This document shows positions 54,804 to 63,830 of a stretch of 64,000 nt of DNA, piece after piece. The DNA comes from CAIWHR01 sp963816925 (lineage in GTDB: Bacteria; Pseudomonadota; Gammaproteobacteria; Burkholderiales; Casimicrobiaceae): the NCBI GenBank assembly GCA_963816925.1, contig CAWFMY010000035.1:1-64000 (forward strand). The letters are read 5' to 3'. Made by a program: the position numbers and the translations under genes. Below the pieces are notes generated by a model that was not told where the DNA came from, did no database searches, and was given only the letters and a program-made list of their open reading frames with translations. Each line of letters opens with the position of its first letter. Positions within the stretch are counted from its first letter, which is position 1.

Positions 54804-55736
54804 ATGAAACTCGTGTTGAAACAGCCCGGAGCGCAGGAGATCAAGGTAAAACTGATCCTGGCGGGTGGGCAGGCCGCGATGGTCGTGTTGCCGCCGGAGC
54901 ATCCGTTGCTGTTGCAACTGCTCACGGCAGTGACCTCGCCGGCGCAAGGCGACGGGTCCGCGGCGCCGGTGGTGTTCCAGATCCCGGTCGAAGGCGGCCG
55001 GGCGTCGCTGACGTTTTCGAGCCGCCAGCTGGTGGCCGTGATGACCGATCCGGCAGTCCTGGTGCAGCCCGACGCGGCGATTGCTCCTGCGGCACCGATG
55101 TCACCGACTGCCGCACAGGGCGCCGCGCCCGCGCTGTCGCCGCAAGTCATCCGCCATCCCGTCGCGCGACTCGACGATTTTCTGACCAAGGATGAGCTCG
55201 ACTGGCTGCGCAACGCGGTGTTTGCCGCGCAACCCAGATTCCAGTCGTCGTGGATCATCGGCGACGGCGAGGATTATCGCAAGTCGCTGGTCCTCGAGGC
55301 GCCCGCGGATGTCGAGCGGCTCGTCGTCGACAAGATCCGCGCCTCCATGCACGAGGTGATGACGCTGCTGAAGCTGCCGCCCTTTCCGGTCGGCCGCATC
55401 GAATGCCAGGTGACCGCCAGCACCGATGGCAGCTATTTCAAAGTCCACGCGGACAGTGGCAAGAGCGAAATCGACGCCACGCGCGAGCTGACCTATGTCT
55501 ATTATTTCAACCGGGAGCCGAAGGGGTTCACCGGCGGCGAGCTGCGCGTCTACGACGATGCGATCCGCAACGACAAGCTCATGCGCACGGATTCATTTCG
55601 CGCCTTCGAGCCCCTCAACAACAGCATCGTGTTCTTCAACGCCGCCATCATGCACGAAGTCATGCACGTGCATGTGCCGTCGCAGGACTTCCGCGACAGC
55701 CGGTTCACCGTGAACGGCTGGGTCCACCGCACGTAA
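54804..55736 (+). CDS. 2-oxoglutarate/Fe(II) dioxygenase, prolyl-4-hydroxylase-like, with extra N-terminal domain
   Basis: The C-terminal 180 residues form a P4H-type double-stranded beta-helix oxygenase. It has the iron ligands HxD in FKVHADSGKS and distal H in MHEVMHVHVP, and the 2OG-binding arginine in RDSRFTVNGWVH. LTYVYYFNREPKGFTGGELRVYDD lies between. About 115 residues precede it: a beta-rich MKLVLKQPGAQEIKVKLILAG segment and an Ala/Pro-rich linker, which I do not recognise. The start at ATG 54804 is chosen because upstream codons look random. Substrate unknown; it converges with an ATP-grasp gene. Confidence 0.85.
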   Translation: MKLVLKQPGAQEIKVKLILAGGQAAMVVLPPEHPLLLQLLTAVTSPAQGDGSAAPVVFQIPVEGGRASLTFSSRQLVAVMTDPAVLVQPDAAIAPAAPMSPTAAQGAAPALSPQVIRHPVARLDDFLTKDELDWLRNAVFAAQPRFQSSWIIGDGEDYRKSLVLEAPADVERLVVDKIRASMHEVMTLLKLPPFPVGRIECQVTASTDGSYFKVHADSGKSEIDATRELTYVYYFNREPKGFTGGELRVYDDAIRNDKLMRTDSFRAFEPLNNSIVFFNAAIMHEVMHVHVPSQDFRDSRFTVNGWVHRT

Positions 55737-55745
55737 GGCCCGGGG

Positions 55746-56731
55746 TCACGCGGCCATGGCCGCGCGCCGCTGGTGCCGTTGCAGTGCCGCGCGAATCAGC
55801 CGCCTGCGTGAAACCCACGTGCCCTTCGGGATCGTGCGCGAGGCAAAGATCGGCGCTGCCGGCGTCCTCCGGACGATAGTAGACGCCGCAGTTGGGATTG
55901 ATTTCCAGCATGAACGGCGTGCCGCGGCGATCGACGCGAATGTCGCATCGCCCGAAGCTCGCGCCATTGAGCGCGACGAAGAAGCGGGCGGAAACGTCGC
56001 GCAGGCGGGCGTCGAGAACCGGGTCGTCGACGGGGAAGGCCGACATCTTGTCGTAGTCGACCCACTTCAACTCCGCGTGCTTGAACGATTCGCCGTCGGG
56101 GAAGCGGTATCGCATCGGCGCGTAAGTCCAGGGCCGCGCCGGATCGTCCGGATCCTCCGCGACGAGGACCGTGCACTCCGTGCCTTCGATGAATTCCTCG
56201 ATCAGCGCCGCGCCATGGCGCCGCATCATCTTGCGCGCCTGCTGCCGCAATCCCGCCGGCGATTCGCACGCGCGAGCGCCGGGAGAGATCGACGCTCGAA
56301 TAACTGCTGTAGTGCTTCACGAAGAGCGGAAAGCGCAGCGTCCGGGCGGCGCGTTCGACATCCGCGTCGCACCGCGCAAGGACGTAGTCCGGGGTGTCGA
56401 TGCCCGCCATGCGGCAGGCCACTTTCATGGCCTCCCGCGACGGTTCGTAGAATTCCGACGTCGCGCCCGTGAACGGGACGCCATGCGCTTCGAGCGTCTG
56501 CACGACCTCGATACCGGGGATGCTCTGGTCGGCGGCGCCGTCGCAGAGGTTGAAATAGAGGTCGAAGCCTTGCTGGATGCGCCGCACCACCTGCTCGACC
56601 GAGGTTGGCCGCTCGAGGAACTCGACTTCCCACTGCGCTTCGGGATAGAAGGGCCTGGGGTCGCAGGGCCAGTCATCGGCGGGAAAGGGATCGGCGAGAA
56701 GGTCCTGGTTCGTCAGCAGGCAGATGCGCAT
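55746..56731 (-). CDS. ATP-grasp ligase, D-alanine-D-alanine-ligase-like (frameshifted)
   Basis: From ATG 56731 (MRICLLTNQDLLADPFPADDW) the first part contains GFDLYFNLCDGAADQSIPGIEVVQTLEAHGVPFTGATSEFYEPSREAMKV and LRFPLFVKHYSSYSSVDL. After a shift near 56270 the frame continues with GAALIEEFIEGTECTVLV, RCDIRVDRRGTPFMLEINPNCGVYY (Mg/ATP residues). A second shift near 55795 would let it end LIRAALQRHQRRAAMAA at 55746 instead of 55705, where it would overlap the oxygenase. It should ligate a carboxylate to an amine; the peptidoglycan role is not implied. Confidence 0.8.
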
Positions 56732-56783
56732 CGATTCATTCCAGCATTGAAGCCGCCATTCTATTGCGCGGACGCGCGCCGCC

Positions 56784-56821
56784 AAAAACAAGGCCCCAGC
56801 CGGTCGCCCGGTGGGGCCTTG
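56784..56821 (-). terminator. Intrinsic terminator of the psiF-like gene
   Basis: On the minus strand a perfect 10-bp stem (CAAGGCCCCA / TGGGGCCTTG) is followed by TTTTTGG, the clearest rho-independent terminator in the window. It lies about 60 nt after the PsiF stop. Confidence 0.85.
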
Positions 56822-56879
56822 TCAGTCGCGGCCGGATGGACAGGAGGTCACCCGGCCGTTATCGGCTGATCGTCGTTGC

Positions 56880-57255
56880 TCAACTCTTGAGGCAGGTGCT
56901 CATGAACTTCTTGCGCTCGTCGCCCTTCATGTCGCCGGCCTTCTTGTTGCAGGCCGTCATCTTTTCCTGCTGCGTCATCTTCGCGGCGGGCTCGGGCTCC
57001 TTGCCGGACAGGCAGGCACTCATGTACGTCTTGTGCGCGTCGCCCGGTCATGCCCTTGGCCTTCGCGTTGCATTCCTTCATCCGCTCCTGCTGCGAATTG
57101 GCGGCGGGGGCCGCGGGAGCCATCGCCGGCGCCGCGCGGGCGGCTGCGGGCGCGGCCTTTGTCGCTGGCGCGGGCGCCGCGGTCCCCTGGGCATAGGACG
57201 GGGCCGCAAATGCGGCAACGGCGCCGAGAACAGCCAGCGTCAGAAATCTTTTCAT
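56880..57255 (-). CDS. Exported PsiF-repeat protein (one frameshift)
   Basis: ATG 57255 opens a signal peptide (FLTLAVLGAVAAFAAPSYAQ) and an Ala/Pro-rich spacer. Two PsiF repeats follow: QERMKECNAKAKGM...HKTYMSACLSGK and EKMTACNKKAGDMKGDERKKFMSTCLK. The second half is in another frame from about 57045, beside a GGG run, and dropping one G restores the repeat. PsiF was named as phosphate-starvation-inducible in E. coli; its biochemical role is unknown. A strong terminator follows. Confidence 0.87.
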
Positions 57256-57521
57256 CGGGAACACCTCCAAAGCGGTTTTACGACTCGATCGGCGGGAAAC
57301 GCCGGCTGGATTGCAGTCTCCAACGGGACCCTTGGCGCCGGTCGTCGAAGGCAGTCTACGACAGGGTAAACGCACGAGGCAACGATTTCGCGGACGTCCG
57401 GAGGACGGCTGTCTCATATTCGGCTGATGCGTTGCAACATGCGGCGTGGCACAATGGGGGTTCCGCCGACGAACTGTACGTAACCATTTGTTTTTGCTGG
57501 TATTGCATCACGGAGCTTGCC

Positions 57522-58643
57522 TTGCCGACCTCGACCGCCAACCGCAGCCGCGCCGCCGCCGCGGCCATTAACACCCCCCTTCGGATCGACGACACCCGTA
57601 TCCGGGAAATCATGGAGCTCGCCCCGCCCGCGCACCTGCTGCGCGAGCTGCCGGCGAGCGAGCGTGCCGCGACCACCACCTTCGACACTCGCCAGGCGAT
57701 TCATCGCGTTCTGCATGGGGCCGACGATCGCCTGCTCGTCGTCGTGGGACCCTGCTCCATCCACGATTACGACGCCGCGATCGACTATGCAACGCGCCTG
57801 GCGTCGATCAAGCGCGATCTCGCCGCCGAGCTCATCGTCGTGATGCGCGTGTATTTCGAGAAACCGCGCTCGACGGTGGGTTGGAAGGGCCTGATCAACG
57901 ATCCGCACCTCGACGACAGCTACAAGATCAACGAGGGACTGCGGCTCGCGCGCCGCATACTCTCCGAGATCAACGACCTCGACGTGCCGGCCGGCACCGA
58001 GTACCTCGACATGATCACGCCCCAGTACATCGCCGACCTGATCGCGTGGGGCGCGATCGGCGCGCGGACGACGGAAAGCCAGGTCCATCGCGAGCTCGCA
58101 TCCGGTCTTTCGTGCCCCGTCGGTTTCAAGAACGGAACGGACGGCGACATCCGCATCGCGGTCGACGCGATCAAGGCGGCCTCCGCGCCGCATCACTTCC
58201 TCTCCGTCACCAAGGGCGGCCACTCGGCGATCGTGCACACGTCGGGCAACGAGGACTGCCACATCATCCTGCGCGGCGGCAAGACGCCGAACTACGATGC
58301 GGCGAGCGTGGAGGCGACATGCAAGGAGCTTGCCGGCGCCGGGCTCGGCGCGAAGCTCATGATCGACTGCTCGCATGCCAACAGCCAGAAGAAGCACGAG
58401 CGGCAGGTGGACGCCGCGCGCGACATCGCCGCGCAGATCGCGGACGGCGACGAGCGGATCATCGGCGTGATGCTGGAAAGCCACATCAACGCCGGCCGGC
58501 AGGACCTCGTGCCCGGCAAGGACCTTCTGTACGGCGTGTCGATCACCGACGCCTGCATCGGCTGGGACACGACGGTGGACGTGCTGCGCCTTCTTGCCGA
58601 ATCGGTGCGGAAGCGGCGTCAGAAACTCGCCGAGCGCGGCTGA
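57522..58643 (+). CDS. aroG: 3-deoxy-7-phosphoheptulonate (DAHP) synthase, class I AroF/G/H type
   Basis: The 373-residue enzyme condenses PEP and erythrose-4-phosphate at the head of the shikimate pathway. It shows LLVVVGPCSIHDYDAAIDYA, MRVYFEKPRSTVGWKGLINDP, GARTTESQVHRELASGLSCPVGFKNGTDG, LRGGKTPNYD and LMIDCSHANSQKKHERQ, all classic. The N-terminal extension (TPLRIDDTRIREIMELAPP) is the regulatory part, but which amino acid inhibits it is not obvious. TTG 57522 with CGGAG 7 nt upstream is the best start; no ATG fits. Confidence 0.94.
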   Translation: MPTSTANRSRAAAAAINTPLRIDDTRIREIMELAPPAHLLRELPASERAATTTFDTRQAIHRVLHGADDRLLVVVGPCSIHDYDAAIDYATRLASIKRDLAAELIVVMRVYFEKPRSTVGWKGLINDPHLDDSYKINEGLRLARRILSEINDLDVPAGTEYLDMITPQYIADLIAWGAIGARTTESQVHRELASGLSCPVGFKNGTDGDIRIAVDAIKAASAPHHFLSVTKGGHSAIVHTSGNEDCHIILRGGKTPNYDAASVEATCKELAGAGLGAKLMIDCSHANSQKKHERQVDAARDIAAQIADGDERIIGVMLESHINAGRQDLVPGKDLLYGVSITDACIGWDTTVDVLRLLAESVRKRRQKLAERG

Positions 58644-58662
58644 ATCCGAAGGGCTGCAGCCC

Positions 58663-60222
58663 ATGCCCGCCGAGATCGAGCTCAAGCTGGCGCTGCACCA
58701 CGCGGCGGTTCCCCGTGCCGCCGACATCGCGCGCCACCCCGCTGTGATGGCCGTGCGGACCGGCAGGCTGCGCGAGTCCCATGTCGTCAGCACCTACTAC
58801 GACACGCCCGACTGCGCGTTGGAAAAGGCCGGCGTGTCGCTGCGCCTGCGCCGCGACGGCGCGCGCTGGCTGCAGACGGTCAAGGGTCCGCCGCTCGCCG
58901 CCGACGGCGGTGCGCTCCATGCGCGCGACGAATACGAGTGGCGGCTGCCGCGCGCTCGCCTCGATCCCGCGCGTCTCGCGCATACGCCGTGGCGCAAGCT
59001 ATTCGGCAAGGCGCAAAAACGCGACGGGCTCGACGCGCTGTTCGCGACCGACGTCGTCCGCCGCACGCTGCCGCTCGCGTTTCCGGACGGAACCACCGCC
59101 ACGCTCGCCATCGATGTCGGCTCGATCCGATCGAAGCGCCCCGCCGGTCGGCGCGTTCCGATCGCCGAGCTGGAAATCGAGATCGTCAGCGGCACTCCCG
59201 TGCCGGCATTCGGCCTGGCGCTGGCGCTTCTCGACGAGTGGCCGCTGGCCGTGGCCACCCAGAGCAAGGCGTCCCGCGGCTACGCGCTCGTGCGCGGCGA
59301 GCCCGATGGCTGGTGCGCGCCGGTCCACGCGGGCTACGTCGAATTCGACCGCGACGGTCCGGCGGAAGCGGCGCTGCGCGCGATCGCGCAAGGATGCCTC
59401 CAGCAGATCGCGGCGAATGCCCCCGGGCTCGTCGCCGACAGCGATCCGGAATGGGTGCACCAGATGCGGATCGGCACGCGGCGGCTGCGCTCGTGCCTTT
59501 CGCTGATCGAATCCATCGCGGGCACGGAGCCCGTCCGGATGCTCGTCACCGAGACGCGCTGGCTTGCCGGCATTCTCGGCGCGGCGCGCGATTGGGACGT
59601 GCTCGCGCTCGAGACACTCGCCCCGCTCTCGAGCGCGTTCGCGCGTGATCCCGCCGCAACGGCGGGACTGAAGCGCCTCTCGCGCAGCATCGGCGGACAC
59701 CGAAGCGCCGCCCGAAAGACGGCGCGCGAAGCCGTGCGCTCGCTGCGCTTTCAGCGGCTGCTGCTGTCGATCGGCGCGACGTGCGCCGGACACGGATTGG
59801 CCACGATGGACGGCATTTCCGTCTCGGCCCGCGCGTTTGCCGATCCCCTGCTCTCGCGCCGGCACCTGAAGCTCATGCAGCTCGGCGCCGCGCTCGACAC
59901 GGGGACGATCGAAGAGCGGCACGCCGTGCGCATCGCCGCGAAAAAGCTGCGCTATGCCGCCGAGTTCTTTTCGCCGCCCGACCCCGGCAAGCGCAACCGC
60001 GCCTATCTCAAGGCGCTGTCGCGTCTGCAGGACGCCCTCGGGCATTGGCACGACACGGTGACCGCGACGCGCCTCACGGCGGGGCTCGCGGGAAATTCCG
60101 ACCACGTCACGGTCGGCGCCGTGCGGGGCTGGAGCGCGGCGCAAGCCGCTGTCCTCGAACCCGAAATCGCGCGCGCATGGAAGCGCTTCACCGCCGCCGA
60201 ACGATTCTGGGCCCGCGGGTGA
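58663..60222 (+). CDS. CYTH and CHAD domain protein (inorganic triphosphatase-like)
   Basis: Residues 1-200 are a CYTH tunnel domain, beginning with the diagnostic EIELKLAL (ExExK) and including YYDTPDCALEKAGVSLRLRRDG and LAIDVGSIRS. The C-terminal half is a CHAD helical domain with conserved histidines (DPEWVHQMRIGTRRLRSCL, EERHAVRIAAKKLRYAAEFF, LQDALGHWHDTVTA). Bacterial relatives such as YgiF hydrolyse tripolyphosphate, and CHAD binds polyphosphate. It follows the DAHP synthase after 19 nt and overlaps the next gene (GTGA). Confidence 0.92.
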   Translation: MPAEIELKLALHHAAVPRAADIARHPAVMAVRTGRLRESHVVSTYYDTPDCALEKAGVSLRLRRDGARWLQTVKGPPLAADGGALHARDEYEWRLPRARLDPARLAHTPWRKLFGKAQKRDGLDALFATDVVRRTLPLAFPDGTTATLAIDVGSIRSKRPAGRRVPIAELEIEIVSGTPVPAFGLALALLDEWPLAVATQSKASRGYALVRGEPDGWCAPVHAGYVEFDRDGPAEAALRAIAQGCLQQIAANAPGLVADSDPEWVHQMRIGTRRLRSCLSLIESIAGTEPVRMLVTETRWLAGILGAARDWDVLALETLAPLSSAFARDPAATAGLKRLSRSIGGHRSAARKTAREAVRSLRFQRLLLSIGATCAGHGLATMDGISVSARAFADPLLSRRHLKLMQLGAALDTGTIEERHAVRIAAKKLRYAAEFFSPPDPGKRNRAYLKALSRLQDALGHWHDTVTATRLTAGLAGNSDHVTVGAVRGWSAAQAAVLEPEIARAWKRFTAAERFWARG

Positions 60223-61208
60223 CGGAAAACACGATCGTCCCGCTGCCGCCTTATCGTGCTCCGTGGTGGCTCGCGGGCGGTCACGCGCAAACGATCTGGC
60301 CCGTGTTCGTGCGGCGTCCCGAAGTCGCCTTCCGGCGCGAACGCGTCACGACACCCGATGGCGATTTCTGGGACCTCGACTGGATCGACGCGCCGGCAGG
60401 CGCCCGCGACGCGCCGCTGGTCGTGCTCTTCCACGGCCTCGAAGGCGGCTCCGATTCGCAATACGCACGCGCGCTGATGGCGGCGCTGACGGAGATCGGC
60501 TGGCGCGGCGTCATTCCGCATTTTCGCGGCTGCAGCGGCGAGCTCAATCTCCTGCCGCGCGCGTATCACTCGGGCGACCATGAAGAGATCGGCGCCATGC
60601 TCGCCACCATTCGCGCACGCCTGCCGGCGGATACCGTCGTTCACGCGGCAGGCATCTCGCTCGGCGGCAGCGCGCTCCTCAACTGGCTGGGACGTGCCGG
60701 CGCCGGCGCCGCGCAAATGCTCGCGTCGGCCGCCGCAGTATCGACACCGCTCGACCTGACCGCGTCCGGAATCGACATCGACCGCGGCTTCAACCGGATC
60801 TACGCGTGGCATTTCCTGTGGACGCTGAAGCCCAAGAGCCGCGAGCTGGCGCGGCGCTTTCCCTCGAAGCTGGACGAGGATCGCGTGCGCCGCGTTTACT
60901 CCATGTATGCCTTCGACGACACCGTCACGGCGCCGCTTCACGGATTCGCGGGCACGCTGGATTACTGGAAGCGCGGATCGAGCAAGCCGTGGCTCCGGGA
61001 GATCGCGATCCCGACCCTCGTGCTCAACGCGAAGAACGACCCGTTCATCCCGGCGCGTCGCTGCCCGGCCGCCGCGGAGGTCAGCGCAAGCGTCCTCCTG
61101 GAGCAGCCCGAGCAGGGCGGCCACTGCGGGTTTCTCGTGGGGCCGTTTCCGGGACGGATCACCTGGCTGCCGCGGCGGCTGCTCCAGTTTTTTCGCCACC
61201 GGTGTTAG
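60219..61208 (+). CDS. YheT-type alpha/beta hydrolase
   Basis: The 329-residue protein matches the YheT/ABHD1-3 family: PPWWLAGGHAQTIWP-like start (RAPWWLAGGHAQTIWPVF), VVLFHGLEGGSDSQYARALM, FRGCSGELNLLPRAYHSGD, nucleophile AAGISLGGSALLNWLG, acid LNAKNDPFIP and histidine GGHCGFLVG. It is a serine esterase of unknown substrate. GTG 60219 overlaps the CHAD gene stop. It precedes the phosphohexomutase by 12 nt, so 57.5-63.8 kb reads as one plus-strand run. Confidence 0.9.
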   Translation: MTENTIVPLPPYRAPWWLAGGHAQTIWPVFVRRPEVAFRRERVTTPDGDFWDLDWIDAPAGARDAPLVVLFHGLEGGSDSQYARALMAALTEIGWRGVIPHFRGCSGELNLLPRAYHSGDHEEIGAMLATIRARLPADTVVHAAGISLGGSALLNWLGRAGAGAAQMLASAAAVSTPLDLTASGIDIDRGFNRIYAWHFLWTLKPKSRELARRFPSKLDEDRVRRVYSMYAFDDTVTAPLHGFAGTLDYWKRGSSKPWLREIAIPTLVLNAKNDPFIPARRCPAAAEVSASVLLEQPEQGGHCGFLVGPFPGRITWLPRRLLQFFRHRC

Positions 61209-61220
61209 CCTGAGGACCCC

Positions 61221-62604
61221 ATGACCACACCAACACTTCCGGCCGAGATCTTCAAGGCCTACGACATCCGCGGCATCGTCGGCCGCACGCTGACCCCGGA
61301 GATCGTGCGCGCCATCGGGCAGGCGCTCGGCACGCTGGCGCTGGAGCGCGGCCGCGACACGCTCGTGATCGGGCGCGACGGCCGGCTTTCCGGTCCGGCG
61401 CTCGCGGCGGCGCTCGCGGACGGCATTCGCGCGGCGGGCGCGAACGTCGTCGACGTCGGCATGGTGGCGACGCCCATGGCGTACTTCGCCGCGCATCACC
61501 TCGGCACGCAATGCAGCGTGATGGTCACGGGCAGCCACAATCCGCCGGACTACAACGGACTCAAGATGGTCATCGACGGCGAGACGCTGTCGGGCGACGA
61601 GATCCGGGCGCTCAAGACGCGCATCGAAGCGGGCGCGCTGCGCGCGGGCGCGGGCACCTACCGGACGCACGACATCGCCACCGCCTACCTCGACCGGATC
61701 GTCGGCGGCGTTCGCGTCGCGCGCAAGATGCGGATCGCCATCGACTGCGGCAACGGCATTCCCGGCGCCTTCGCTCCCCTGCTCTTTCGCCGGCTGGGGT
61801 GCGACGTCACCGAGCTGTACTGCGATGTCGACGGTACCTTTCCCAATCACCATCCGGATCCGTCGCGCCCGGAAAATCTCGCGGACCTGATCGCGCGCGT
61901 GCGCGCGGATCGCCTGGAGCTGGGGCTCGCGTTCGACGGCGACGGCGACCGGCTGGGGGTGGTGACGAAGGACGGCCACATCATCTATCCGGACCGGCAG
62001 CTCATGCTCTTCGCCGCCGACGTGCTCGCCCGCGTGCCCGGCGCGACCGTGATCTACGACGTCAAGTCGACGCGCAACCTGAAGCCGTGGATCGTCCGCC
62101 ACGGCGGCACGCCGCTGCTTGTGGAAGACCGGCCACTCGCTGATCAAAGGCAAGATGAAGGAAGTCGGCGCGGCGCTCGCGGGCGAGATGAGCGGCCACA
62201 CGTTTTTCCAGGAGCGCTGGTACGGCTTCGACGACGGCCTCTACGCCGGCGCGCGGCTCCTCGAAATTCTGTCGCGGCACGACGACCCGACCGCGGTGCT
62301 CGATGCGCTCCCCGACGCACTCTCGACGCCGGAGATCACGGTCGCGTGCGCCGAAGGCGAGCACCATGCGCTGGTCGCGAAGCTTGCCGCGGACGCCGAA
62401 TTCCCGGGCGCCACCGAAGTCGTGCGCATCGACGGCCTGCGCGTTGAATATCCGGACGGTTTCGGCCTGGCACGCGGCTCCAACACGACGCCGGTGGTCG
62501 TGCTGCGCTTCGAGGCCGACGACGCGGCGGCACTGGAGCGCATCAAGGGCGAATTCCGGCGCGTGCTCGTCGCCGCGAAGCCGGGCATCGCGCTGCCGTT
62601 TTGA
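61221..62604 (+). CDS. algC: Phosphomannomutase/phosphoglucomutase, AlgC type (one frameshift)
   Basis: The enzyme interconverts hexose-6- and hexose-1-phosphates for surface polysaccharides. Motifs: FKAYDIRGIVGRTLT, catalytic serine loop VTGSHNPPDYNGLKM, metal loop LAFDGDGDRLGVV, then after a frameshift near 62125 WKTGHSLIKGKMKE, sugar-binding GEMSGHTFF and the phosphate-binding RGSNTTPVVVLRFE. Total length is 461 codons plus one base, normal for AlgC/ManB. Every active-site block survives across the shift, which argues for sequence error. Confidence 0.92.
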
Positions 62605-62617
62605 CGAGGGGTTCCCG

Positions 62618-63823
62618 ATGATCACGCTTGCCGACATCGAAGCCGCCCGCGACCGCATCGCCGGCGGCGTCTATCTCTCGCCCTGCGTCGAATCGATCCC
62701 GTTGTCGCAGCTGACGGGCGCTCGCGTGTTCTGCAAGCTCGATTACCTGCAGCGCACCGGCAGCTTCAAGGAGCGCGGCGCGCGCAATGCGCTGCTGCTG
62801 CTGACACCGGAGCAGCGCAAGCGCGGGGTGATTGCCGCATCCGCAGGCAATCACGCGCAAGGCATCGCCTATCACGGCAGCCTGCTCGGCATTCCGATCA
62901 CCGTCGTGATGCCGAAATTCGCCGCGCTGGTCAAGGTCACGAACTGCCGTCACCTCGGCGCCAACGTCATCCTGCACGGCGCCGACCTGACCGAAGCGCG
63001 CGCGTACGCGGGCGAGCTCGCCGAACGAGACGGCCTCACGTTCATCCATCCGTTCGACAACGAAAACGTGATCGCCGGCCAGGGGACGATCGCGCTCGAG
63101 ATCCTTGAGCAAGCGCCTGGCGTGGAAGCGATCGTCGTGCCCGTCGGCGGCGGCGGACTCATCGCCGGGATCGGCATCGTCGTCAAGGCGAAGCAGCCCG
63201 GGGTCGAAGTCGTCGGCGTCGAGCCCGACGCGGCGGCCTGCCTCACCGCGGCGCTGGCGGGCGGCGAGCCCGCGCTCGTGAGTCTCTCGTCGACGCTGGC
63301 GGACGGACTCGCGGTCGCGAAGCTCGGAGCCGCGCCGTACGAAATCGTCAAGCGCGTCGTCGATCGCGTGGTCACCGTGGACGAGGCGTCGATCGCGCTT
63401 GCGGTCCTGCGGCTGGTCGAATTGGAGAAGAGCGTCGTCGAGGGCGCGGGCGCGGCGCCGCTGGCAGCGTTCATCGCCGGGCGGCTCGACATGCTCAAGG
63501 GCAAGAAGGTCGTGCTGGTGCTGGCGGGGGGCAACATCGACTTGACGATGCTGGGCCGCGTCATCGAGGTCGGACTGGTGGCCGACGGCCGGCTTGCACG
63601 CATCACGGTGACGATCAGCGACCGTCCCGGCGGGCTCGCGCGCCTTGCCGAGTTGATCGCGTCGACCGGCGCGTCGATCCGCGAAATCATCCACGACCGC
63701 GCGTTTTCCGGCCCGGACCTGTCGGCTGTGCGGGTCGTCTGCGACGTCGAAACCACCGGTCACGCGCATGTGCGCCGGCTGCACGACGCGCTGTCGGCGG
63801 CAGGCCTGACGATCTCCGACTAG
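62618..63823 (+). CDS. ilvA: Threonine dehydratase (PLP) with C-terminal ACT domain
   Basis: The 401-residue enzyme deaminates threonine to 2-oxobutanoate. PLP lysine lies in RTGSFKERGARNAL, the phosphate-binding loop in VPVGGGGLIAGIGI, and ASAGNHAQGIAYHG and VLAGGNIDLTMLGRVIE are typical. A single ACT domain (RITVTISDRPGGLARLAELIASTGASI) occupies about residues 325-400, the short form found in catabolic/TdcB-like or IlvA1-type enzymes rather than the two-ACT biosynthetic IlvA. ATG 62618 follows ACGAGGGGTT. Confidence 0.92.
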   Translation: MITLADIEAARDRIAGGVYLSPCVESIPLSQLTGARVFCKLDYLQRTGSFKERGARNALLLLTPEQRKRGVIAASAGNHAQGIAYHGSLLGIPITVVMPKFAALVKVTNCRHLGANVILHGADLTEARAYAGELAERDGLTFIHPFDNENVIAGQGTIALEILEQAPGVEAIVVPVGGGGLIAGIGIVVKAKQPGVEVVGVEPDAAACLTAALAGGEPALVSLSSTLADGLAVAKLGAAPYEIVKRVVDRVVTVDEASIALAVLRLVELEKSVVEGAGAAPLAAFIAGRLDMLKGKKVVLVLAGGNIDLTMLGRVIEVGLVADGRLARITVTISDRPGGLARLAELIASTGASIREIIHDRAFSGPDLSAVRVVCDVETTGHAHVRRLHDALSAAGLTISD

Positions 63824-63830
63824 GCGAGAT

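Noticed and set aside
57440..57475. TGGCAC with a downstream GTTCC resembling a sigma-54 promoter before the DAHP synthase gene
   Set aside because: The -12 element lacks the required GC dinucleotide context (no TTGCA/T at the right spacing), and sigma-54 control of aroG would be unexpected.
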